Shown here: piece after piece, positions 7,704-13,716 of the stretch
How the letters are laid out: each line of letters opens with the position of its first letter
How positions within the stretch are numbered: the first letter of the stretch is position 1
Origin: an uncultured Eubacteriales bacterium
Lineage (GTDB): Bacteria; Bacillota; Clostridia; Oscillospirales; CAG-272
DNA: 15,836 nt
Direction of reading: 5' to 3'
NCBI GenBank assembly: GCA_934401725.1
Contig: CAKRSS010000046.1
Location: 1 to 15,836 of the forward strand
Translations under genes and position numbers: made by a program
Notes under the pieces: generated by a model
Database searches by the model: none
The model's input: the letters and a program-made list of their open reading frames with translations, nothing else
Told to the model about the DNA's origin: nothing

Positions 7704-7742
7704 GCGGTTCCCGCAGGTGAAGTCTGCGGGGACTGCTTTTTT
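7704..7742 (+). terminator. Terminator-type stem in repeat copy C1 with no gene behind it
   Basis: GCGGTTCCCGCAG (7704-7716) pairs with CTGCGGGGACTGC (7724-7736) with two G-U pairs, followed by T6 (7737-7742). It reads rightwards, but the nearest gene to the left (AraC) is transcribed leftwards, so it terminates no known upstream gene. This fits its being carried as part of the repeat. Confidence 0.6.
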
Positions 7743-7932
7743 AGCAGGAGAGTTCCTGCACCCGTGGGGGTGCGCGCCGGGGTGCTCGGCAAAAAGCGTT
7801 TTTTTGAAAAAAGAGTTCTTTAGCCCCCAAGGGCGGACGCCGTGGAGGCCACCGACGGTGGAGAAGTGTACTCGCCGAACGTTGGCGGGACGAGTTTTAA
7901 CTGTTCTTTTCTGCCGCGAGCAGAGAAAGAGC

Positions 7933-7963
7933 AAGATAATTATGCCGAAGGCATAATTATCTT
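7933..7963. other. Extra perfect hairpin in repeat copy C1
   Basis: AAGATAATTATGCC and GGCATAATTATCTT form a perfect 14-bp stem with a 3-nt loop. It is AT-rich, unlike the rest of the copy. It sits between H1 and a weakened H2, where the other copies have no such hairpin, so it looks like an insertion into, or a replacement within, the repeat. Confidence 0.75.
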
Positions 7964-8192
7964 CAAAAGAGTCGCCCCAGAGAGGGCTAACCTACGGTTC
8001 GCCCCCTCTGGACTCCCCCACTCCCGTGGGGATGGCTTAGGGTGGACGGAATCCGCCTCCATGAGGCTCGCATCCGGCGCGGCTCGGTCAGAATCGCTCT
8101 ACCGCGCCTTTGCGGACGTGCGTCCTGTCCCCGGTTTTACTCGTTCGGGGGTTCAGCTTAAATCGGTTTTCTGCTGGCAAAGTAGTTTGTTG

Positions 8193-8657
8193 ATGGCGGG
8201 CGGGAAAATTGAGCTTTCGGGGCTCGGCGAGCGTTCAATTTTAGCCGTTTTCCTGCCCAAAACTAACTTTTTCAAGCATTTCGTGCCCATCTTCACCCCT
8301 ATAAGCTACCATCCGCATGCACGCACTGGTCGACCCCGAAATACGTCCCTATAAGTTTAGAAAAAACGTTTTCAGAACCCCTCCGGCGAGTCCGAGCGGG
8401 GACAGGACGTGCGTCACCGAAAGGCGTGATGCCGGTGCCGTGCGTCAAAGAGGCCAGCGCCCGCCACCGCCAATCCATCAAGGGAGTTGGGGGTGTCCAG
8501 AGGGGAAGAACCGTAGGTTCTTCCCCGTTGGTGCATTCTTTTGGTACTTTTCTGTTGCATAACAGAAAAGTACACTTCGAACACGTCGGAGACCGTCCAC
8601 GGCGGCAGCCCTCTGGGGCAAAGAACTTTCTCAGCATACAGGCATATGCCAATACGC
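8193..8657 (+). repeat. Dispersed intergenic repeat, copy C2 (type I)
   Basis: This copy aligns with copy A throughout: the left edge ATGGCGGGCGG, CCAAAACTAACTTTTTCAA, the CCCTATAAG pair 50 bp apart (8297-8305, 8347-8355), CGGGGACAGGACGT (8397-8410), CAATCCATCAAGGGAG, hairpin H1 (8497-8531), hairpin H2 (8544-8573), GGCAAAGAACTT, and the terminus GCATATGCCAATACGCC (from 8642), one base from the aldolase stop. At the left edge an additional hairpin has outer arms GGGCGGG/CCTGCCC (8198-8204, 8252-8258) and inner arms AAAATTGA/TCAATTTT (8205-8212, 8235-8242). It is joined head-to-head with copy C1. Confidence 0.85.
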
Positions 8658-8658
8658 C

Positions 8659-9432
8659 TTACTTCATGAACTCCCGCATGACCGCAAGATTATCCCGCGC
8701 TCCGCGCATAATAAAATCGTAGTCGGTGCCGGTGGAAATGATGTTGATGCCGAGGTCGTGCCAGAATTCGGTCACTGCACGGTCGACGGAGCCCGTCGAG
8801 ACACCGATAGGCTTTCCTGCATCGCGCAGGATGGAGATCGCACGGCGAATGGCCTTTTGTGTGCGGTCGTTGAAGACGTGGTTCAGTTCGCCGAGCGAGC
8901 CCGAAAGGTCGCACGGCCCGAAAATGTAGCCGTCAATGTAGGGGTTCTTGACTATCTCCGGCAGGTTCTCAACCGCCGTGATGGTCTCAATCTGAATGAA
9001 ACGACAGGTCTTTTTGTTTGCAAGCTCTATGTATTCGTCCATGTCGTCAATGCCGTAGTTGACGGCGCGCAGAGGACCGAAGCCGCGGCGTCCCTCGGGC
9101 GGGTACATGCAGAATTCCATCGCCGCACGCGCCTCCTCGGCCGTGTTTATCATGGGGAAAATCAGACCGTCCGGCCCCATCTCCATGACGCGCTTGACGT
9201 GGTTGTAATCGTTCATCGACACGCGCACAATGGCGGGCGTGCCGCCTGCGTTGACGGCCGTCAGGTGGTTGCGCAGGTTGGTGTAGGACATTTCGGAGTG
9301 CTCGGTGTCAATCCAGATAAAGTCGTAGCCGAGCCGGCCGACCATCTCGCTGACAATGCTGTCAGTCATGGAAATGTGAGTCCCCACAAGGTTCTCGTGA
9401 AGACGATCCTTAAGAAATTTGGTGCGAATCAT
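8659..9432 (-). CDS. HpcH/HpaI-type aldolase (sugar-acid aldolase/citrate lyase family)
   Basis: A 257-residue class II pyruvate-dependent aldolase of the HpcH/HpaI family, cytoplasmic. Family members reversibly split 2-keto-3-deoxy sugar acids or related keto-diacids into pyruvate (or a close relative) and an aldehyde. Visible family residues are the base His45 in DTEHS, Arg70 for pyruvate carboxylate, metal ligands Glu149 (QIET) and Asp175 (FGPCDLS), and the loop YPPEGRRGFGPLRA. Full usual length. The start at 9432 follows AGAGG about 8 bases upstream. It is transcribed divergently from the sialidase-fold gene, suggesting shared control through the inverted repeat between them. The exact substrate (2-keto-3-deoxyglucarate-like, rhamnonate-like or other) cannot be told from sequence. 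Confidence 0.93.
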   Translation of the reverse strand: MIRTKFLKDRLHENLVGTHISMTDSIVSEMVGRLGYDFIWIDTEHSEMSYTNLRNHLTAVNAGGTPAIVRVSMNDYNHVKRVMEMGPDGLIFPMINTAEEARAAMEFCMYPPEGRRGFGPLRAVNYGIDDMDEYIELANKKTCRFIQIETITAVENLPEIVKNPYIDGYIFGPCDLSGSLGELNHVFNDRTQKAIRRAISILRDAGKPIGVSTGSVDRAVTEFWHDLGINIISTGTDYDFIMRGARDNLAVMREFMK

Positions 9433-9530
9433 TGTTTTGCCTCTTTAGAGTGTTGAGTTTTTTGTTCGTTTTTGTTTTGTAAAGAAACCGCGGTGCCGCG
9501 CACGCAGCGCGAACACGCCTCAACTTTAAT

Positions 9531-9539
9531 ATTATAACA
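9531..9539 (-). promoter_or_regulatory. Extended -10 promoter of the aldolase gene
   Basis: On the minus strand TGT precedes TATAAT (9536-9531), an extended -10. The -35 is poor (TTGTGT at 9561-9556, spacer 19). Transcription would start near 9524, giving a leader of about 90 nt. The inverted repeat at 9579-9635 lies upstream, in position for an activator or repressor. Confidence 0.6.
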
Positions 9540-9578
9540 TAAAACCCCCGCCTTTACACAACATTATCACACATTATG

Positions 9579-9635
9579 CAAACAATATCACAATTGTTTC
9601 CGCCGGACACGCTTCGACATTTGTGATATTGTTTG
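9579..9635. promoter_or_regulatory. Candidate operator: 15-bp inverted repeat between divergent genes
   Basis: CAAACAATATCACAA (9579-9593) and TTGTGATATTGTTTG (9621-9635) are perfect reverse complements, separated by 27 bp. The arm centres are 42 bp apart, close to four helical turns. The left arm is part of a shorter palindrome (AAACAAT, 6 bp, ATTGTTT; 9580-9599), and TATCACA also occurs at 9565-9571, 21 bp before the copy in the left arm. The spacer contains GC-rich sequence and no T-tract follows, so a protein-binding site is likelier than a terminator. The binding protein is unknown; the only regulator in this window is the AraC protein. Confidence 0.6.
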
Positions 9636-9653
9636 TGCTCTTTGTGTCATTAT

Positions 9654-9684
9654 TTCACATCTCGGGCGCGCGACGTGATATAAT
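9654..9684 (+). promoter_or_regulatory. Promoter of the sialidase-fold gene
   Basis: TTCACA (9654-9659) lies 19 bp from TATAAT (9679-9684), which is preceded by TGA to make an extended -10. Transcription would start near 9691, about 45 nt before the ATG. The inverted repeat ends about 20 bp before the -35. Confidence 0.7.
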
Positions 9685-9736
9685 GGTATTCGTAAAGAAG
9701 CCCGCAAAACAACAAAAACCAAAAAGGTAACATCAA

Positions 9737-10960
9737 ATGAGAACATTTTTCACAAAGGACAACATCGATCCCGATAAGGACGTTGCCCTGCTGCCCCCGG
9801 ATTTCCTCTACTACGAGGATCACCCCGAGGACTGCTTCGACCGTCACAATCGCCGCTGGCAGAGCGCCGCGACGATAGCAAAAGCCCCGTCCGGCCGCCT
9901 CTTCGCGGCGTACAGCGGCGGCGGCGTCGATGAGGGCCCAAATAACTATAACTGCATGTCTTACAGCGACGACGACGGCCTGACCTGGCGCAACGACTAC
10001 CTTATTATAGATCACCCCAAGATCGTCCGCATGCACGAGCCCATCCTCTGGGTCGACCCCGAGGGCACGTTGTGGCACTTCTGGGCGCAGTCCTATGTCT
10101 ATTGGGACGGCCGCGGCGGCGTCTGGGCCTCCAAGTGCATAGATCCCGACGCCGACATGCCCCGCTGGACCGAGCCCCGCAGACTCGCCGACGGCGTCAT
10201 GGCCTGCAAGCCCATCGTCCGCAACGACGGCGCGTGGCTGTTCCCCATCTCCATCTGGCACAACTTCGTCACCCGCTTCGCTTCCATGCCCGAGCTTGAG
10301 AAGTCGAATGTCTATATCTCCACCGACCGCGGCGAGACGCTGACATACCTCGGCAGCGCCTACCACGAGGACACCACCTTCGACGAAAACTGCCTCTGCC
10401 AGCGCAGCGACGGCAGTCTGCTCATGCTCATGCGCATCTCCGACGGCATCGCCTACTCCGAGTCGACCGACGGCGGCGCAACCTGGAGCAAAGCTGAGCG
10501 CTACTGCGTCCCCAGCCCCTCGGCGAGAATGTACCTCGGCAAGTTCCCGACGGGCGAGTTCTTCCTCATCCATCATTATAATTTTAAGGGACGCAACAAC
10601 ATGGCCGTCATGCTCTCGCATGACGAGGGTCGCTCCTACTCGGAGGTGCTCATGCTCGACGAGCGCTCCTCCGTCGCCTACCCTGACGCCTTCGTCGACG
10701 AGACCGGCAAGGTCTACGCCGTCTACGACCGCGAGAGATACGGCGATAAGGAGATTCAGCTGGCCGTCTTCCGCATTGAGGACATTCTGGCAGGCGAGTG
10801 CGTCACGCCCGGCGCGCGCGTCAAGGGCGTCGTCTGCAAGTCATATGGCCCCCGCCGCACCGCGGAGGAAAAGTCCCGCACGCTCTGGCCGCGCCAGTAC
10901 TGCGACCCGCTCCGCCCGCCCACAACCCAGCTTGAACAGTATTACAAGTCCTTTGTCTGA
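9737..10960 (+). CDS. Sialidase-fold (BNR/Asp-box) glycoside hydrolase-like protein
   Basis: A 407-residue six-bladed beta-propeller protein of the sialidase superfamily with no signal peptide, so cytoplasmic. Asp-box motifs (S-x-D-x-G-x-x-W/Y) occur at about 77-84 (SDDDGLTW), 195-202 (degenerate, STDRGETL), 243-250 (STDGGATW) and 294-301 (SHDEGRSY). An RRWQSAATIAKAPSGRL segment near 39-55 and a YDRERYGDKEI segment near 330-340 supply candidate Arg and Tyr residues for the active site. The fold is shared by true exo-sialidases (GH33) and several unrelated glycosidases and lyases, so sialic acid as substrate is not established. AAGGT lies upstream of the ATG. It pairs divergently with an aldolase that is not of the N-acetylneuraminate lyase family, which argues for a different sugar acid. 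Confidence 0.83.
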   Translation: MRTFFTKDNIDPDKDVALLPPDFLYYEDHPEDCFDRHNRRWQSAATIAKAPSGRLFAAYSGGGVDEGPNNYNCMSYSDDDGLTWRNDYLIIDHPKIVRMHEPILWVDPEGTLWHFWAQSYVYWDGRGGVWASKCIDPDADMPRWTEPRRLADGVMACKPIVRNDGAWLFPISIWHNFVTRFASMPELEKSNVYISTDRGETLTYLGSAYHEDTTFDENCLCQRSDGSLLMLMRISDGIAYSESTDGGATWSKAERYCVPSPSARMYLGKFPTGEFFLIHHYNFKGRNNMAVMLSHDEGRSYSEVLMLDERSSVAYPDAFVDETGKVYAVYDRERYGDKEIQLAVFRIEDILAGECVTPGARVKGVVCKSYGPRRTAEEKSRTLWPRQYCDPLRPPTTQLEQYYKSFV

Positions 10961-11084
10961 TACGCCCACAAAAATTGAAGGCATCCCCGCGCCGTGCCCG
11001 AATGGCACACTTGCTTGCGTCTTTTTTTGTCATATTTCACAAAAATTTTTGCGAATCTTTGTTTCGTCTGACAAAAATCTGACT

Positions 11085-11096
11085 GCACAATTGTGC
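11085..11096. promoter_or_regulatory. Short palindrome upstream of the solute-binding protein gene
   Basis: GCACAATTGTGC is a perfect 12-bp palindrome about 40 bp before the ATG at 11138. It sits in a 177-bp gap (10961-11137) in which I see no convincing sigma-A promoter. TCTGAC occurs twice, 11 bp apart, just before it. A weak GTGCC/GGCAC stem near 11000 follows the previous gene but lacks an adjacent T-tract. An operator is possible; the evidence is only the symmetry. Confidence 0.3.
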
Positions 11097-11137
11097 CGTC
11101 GGAATTATGCGGCGAAGCCTTAAGAATGGAGAAAATC

Positions 11138-12634
11138 ATGAAAAAAACCACCCGAATTGTCTGCATGGTTCTGCTGCTGCTGACGCTGCTCGTGCCGCTC
11201 GCGGCATGCAGTAACAACGGCGACGACAAGCCGTCAGGCGGCACAAGCGACACCGCCAAGCCCTCGACGCCGGACACCGGTGGCGGCGACTCGTCGGATA
11301 CCTCGGCGGCCCAGGAAGAAAAATTCAACCTCGGCGGCAGAACCATCACCGTCATGGAGCGCGAGCTTCAGGACGGCACCACCACCTACTACGAGATCAA
11401 CGCTCCCGAGGTCTCGGCAGAGGTCATCAACAACGCCCTCTACGAGCGCAACCTCGCCATCGAGGAAAAGCTCAACATTACGCTCAAGTCCCTCGTGCTT
11501 CCGGCTGACAACGCTACGCGCCGCCAGAAGCTCGAGACCACAATGAAGGCCGACGAGCGCATCTGCGACTTCGTCATGGACTACGGCGGAAACACCATGT
11601 ACTACGCCGTCAACGGCATGATCTGCGACCTCAACCAGCTGGAATACCTCAATTTCGACAATCCCTGGTGGTACACCGATACCATGAACGACACCGCCAT
11701 CAACGGCAAGAACGCCTTCGCCGTCGGCGATATGTGCACGGCCTCCTACACCTCGACCGCGGTCATCTTCTTCAACAAGTCGCTGGCCAAGGAGTACGAC
11801 ATCGGCGACTGCTATCAGCTCGTCGAGGACGGCGAGTGGACATACGAGAAGCACATGACCATGGGCAAGCATGTCTCCGGCGACCTCAATGCAAACGGCG
11901 TCGTTGACGCGGGCGACCGGTTCATGCTCATCGCCGCCAACTGGTACTATCAGCCCTACTTCTACGGCATGGGCTACAAGCTGCTCGGTACCGACGCCAA
12001 CGGCAACCCGCAGCTCGGAGAGCTGAGCGAGTCGCAGTACAACGCGCTCCGCTCGCTTATCGAGACCGTCAACAGCTCCGACTGCTGGTACAAGGCAAAG
12101 TACGACAAGCAGGGCTCCACCACCAAGACCTTCCAGGAGGGCCGCGGCCTGTTCTGGGTGCAGCTGATGGTCAGCTCCAAGAGCCTGCGTGACGCCGAGT
12201 TCGACTTCGGCATTCTGCCGCTGCCCAAGCGCGATGTCTCCCAGGAGGAGTACATTTCCTACCTGCACACCAAGACCTCGCTCATTTCCATTCCCGTCAG
12301 CACTCCTGATATGGATACCGTCGCCTGCGTGATTGAGCAGATGTGCAAAATGTCCGGCGACATCATCCGCCCCGCTTACTTTGACGTTCTGTTCGACGGC
12401 ATTATCGCCCGCGACGCCGAGAGTACCAAAATGCTCGACATAATCTACTCCAACGTCTACATGGATCTCGTCCAGCCGCTGGTGCAGACGGGCTTCTCGC
12501 TCGACACTGTGCTGCGCAACGCCATGGATATGAACATGTCCGGCGCGGTCAGCTCCATCTGGAAGTCCAACCTCACTAAGAACCAGAAAGTCATAGAAAC
12601 CGTTATCGAAGCCTTTGATGAAAAAGTGAATTGA
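11138..12634 (+). CDS. Extracellular solute-binding lipoprotein (ABC sugar-binding type)
   Basis: A 498-residue lipoprotein of the family 1 extracellular solute-binding type, which normally delivers sugars or oligosaccharides to an ABC importer. The signal peptide ends in the lipobox LAAC (Cys24), followed by a Gly/Ser/Thr/Asp-rich linker to about residue 60. The mature domain shows the two-lobe binding-protein pattern: KFNLGGRTITVM, VINNALYERNLAIEEKLNI, DFVMDYGG, TAVIFFNKSLAKEYDI, WTYEKHM and FDFGILPLPK. A calcium-loop-like GDLNANGVVDAGD lies at 248-260, as in several relatives. The start at 11138 is chosen over an in-frame ATG 45 bp upstream because GGAG lies six bases before it and the signal peptide begins there. 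No permease or ATPase gene is in the window. It is first in a probable three-gene operon. Confidence 0.95.
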   Translation: MKKTTRIVCMVLLLLTLLVPLAACSNNGDDKPSGGTSDTAKPSTPDTGGGDSSDTSAAQEEKFNLGGRTITVMERELQDGTTTYYEINAPEVSAEVINNALYERNLAIEEKLNITLKSLVLPADNATRRQKLETTMKADERICDFVMDYGGNTMYYAVNGMICDLNQLEYLNFDNPWWYTDTMNDTAINGKNAFAVGDMCTASYTSTAVIFFNKSLAKEYDIGDCYQLVEDGEWTYEKHMTMGKHVSGDLNANGVVDAGDRFMLIAANWYYQPYFYGMGYKLLGTDANGNPQLGELSESQYNALRSLIETVNSSDCWYKAKYDKQGSTTKTFQEGRGLFWVQLMVSSKSLRDAEFDFGILPLPKRDVSQEEYISYLHTKTSLISIPVSTPDMDTVACVIEQMCKMSGDIIRPAYFDVLFDGIIARDAESTKMLDIIYSNVYMDLVQPLVQTGFSLDTVLRNAMDMNMSGAVSSIWKSNLTKNQKVIETVIEAFDEKVN

Positions 12635-12650
12635 CGAAAGGAAGCTAATC

Positions 12651-13712
12651 ATGAAAAAGATTCTCAGCATCGCACTTATCGCACTTATGCTCGCGGCTAT
12701 GTTCACCTTCGGCGCCTCAGCCGCTGACATCGACCGCACCATCGTCTACCAGGCCGCCTACGGAACCCCCGTTATCGACGGCAAGATGGACGACATCTAC
12801 CTGCTCTCCGACGAAATGTACGCCGAGAACGGCGCTTTCGCCTCCTCCGCCTCCGTCAAGGAGGGGCAGTACGCCACCGCTAAGTACCGCCTTGTATGGA
12901 ACCAGACCTCGCTCTATATCTACTGCGAGGTGACTGACCCCACCCGCTCCGACCCCGGAGCCTTCAACGCGTCGGCCGCCAAGATGGACAACACCGATAT
13001 TTACGTCCTCTGCGACCCCAACTTCTCCATCGAGAAGGACTACTCCGACCGCTCGCTCGAGAACAGCGGCCAGTTCCGCTACAACCCCAACTGCACCATC
13101 GATGAGGAGCCTGCGCGCGCCGCATCCTGGGGCGGACTCACCGTGCTCAACCAGCTGTTCAATACGCTCAACTACGTCGGCGGCTACAAGACCGAGAACG
13201 GCGGCGACTACTACTTCGAGATGAAGTTCGACTTCAACGAGGCTTACCAGAAGACGCTCGCCGAGAACATCGCCACCAAGACCGATACACTGCTCGGCTT
13301 CGCTATCCAGGTCAACGACGTCATGGATAACGACGGCAAGCGCGACGCGCTGGTCTACTCCAACAACGCGAACGGCGCGCTTTCCACCAACCTCAAGAAC
13401 TGCGGCGTGGTGTCGCTCTTTCTTCAGGCCGGCGCGGATGTGACGCCCGTCGAGACCACTCCCGCCGAGACCACCCCCGAGCAGCCCCCCGAGACCACTC
13501 CCGCGGAGACGACTCCCACCGAGACCACTCCCGCCGAGACCACTCCCACCGAAACTACTCCCGTAAAGCCCGCCGAGACCACTCCGAAGGCCTCCGATAC
13601 CTCGAAGGCCGACGATAAAAAGGGCGGCTGCGGCTCGAGCGTAGCCGTGGGCCTCGTTGCAGTGCTGGCATGCGCCTGCCTGCCCGTCATTCGCCGTCGC
13701 CGCGAAGACTGA
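12651..13712 (+). CDS. Secreted CBM9-like protein with ETTP stalk and C-terminal anchor
   Basis: A 353-residue secreted protein. A signal peptide ends near GASA (residue 24). Residues 37-258 resemble a family 9 carbohydrate-binding module (DOMON-like): TPVIDGKMDDIY, YRLVWNQTSLYIYCEVTD, YYFEMKFDF and LLGFAIQVND. A stalk with eight ETTP units follows (268-312). The C-terminus has GGCGSS (325-330), a hydrophobic stretch (331-346) and RRRRED, a tripartite tail like those of proteins held in or sorted through the membrane. No hydrolase motif is seen, so the likely role is binding a glycan at the cell surface. It starts 16 bp after the solute-binding gene, with AAAGGA upstream, and ends 4 bp before the next gene. 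The CBM9 call rests on motif pattern only. Confidence 0.82.
   Translation: MKKILSIALIALMLAAMFTFGASAADIDRTIVYQAAYGTPVIDGKMDDIYLLSDEMYAENGAFASSASVKEGQYATAKYRLVWNQTSLYIYCEVTDPTRSDPGAFNASAAKMDNTDIYVLCDPNFSIEKDYSDRSLENSGQFRYNPNCTIDEEPARAASWGGLTVLNQLFNTLNYVGGYKTENGGDYYFEMKFDFNEAYQKTLAENIATKTDTLLGFAIQVNDVMDNDGKRDALVYSNNANGALSTNLKNCGVVSLFLQAGADVTPVETTPAETTPEQPPETTPAETTPTETTPAETTPTETTPVKPAETTPKASDTSKADDKKGGCGSSVAVGLVAVLACACLPVIRRRRED
13452..13586 (+). repeat. Tandem coding repeat for the ETTP stalk
   Basis: Near-identical 15-bp units of the form GAGACCACTCCCGCC encode Glu-Thr-Thr-Pro-Ala/Thr. Eight ETTP units are present, two pairs interrupted by EQPP-type and VKPA-type spacers. The near-identity at DNA level means copy number could change by slippage, altering stalk length. 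The pattern is in frame and periodic at 15 bp, so it is not a CRISPR array. Confidence 0.9.
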
Positions 13713-13716
13713 CATT

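Larger units (their letters stand above)
7680..8192 (-). repeat. Dispersed intergenic repeat, copy C1 (type II, inverted)
   Basis: This is the reverse complement of the copy B architecture. From left: the terminator stem (7704-7742); an extra stretch with two small hairpins (GCAGGA/TCCTGC and GCACCC/GGGTGC, 7744-7773); AAAGAGTTCTTTAGCC; the shared 25-bp block (7853-7877); a degraded H2 followed by a different hairpin (7933-7963); H1 (7977-8011); the GGCTCGCATCCGGCGCGGCTC block; CGTCCTGTCCCCG (8121-8133); and CTGGCAAAGTAGTTTGTTGATGG at the right. From about 7787 to 7898 it is nearly identical to 15726-15836 in copy D. The GCATATGC terminus is missing at the left, where the AraC ribosome-binding site begins. 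Confidence 0.8.

Noticed and set aside
7842..8652. Short open frames in the repeats (also 268-501, 4505-4783, 8299-8652) that give similar peptides such as WYFSAVRQKST
   Set aside because: The similarity comes from the repeated DNA. Frames start and stop at different places in each copy, no ribosome-binding site is kept, and substitutions follow hairpin pairing rather than codon position.
9579..9635. The inverted repeat as a terminator for either divergent gene
   Set aside because: It lies upstream of both genes, has a 27-nt spacer and is not followed by a T-tract.
11234..12742. A 502-codon open frame on the minus strand
   Set aside because: It is antisense to the solute-binding protein gene, has no ribosome-binding site or family motif, and has shadow-like composition.
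13452..13586. Regular 15-bp repeats that might suggest a CRISPR array or minisatellite
   Set aside because: There are no unique spacers. The period is five codons in frame and encodes a Glu-Thr-Thr-Pro stalk in a surface protein.
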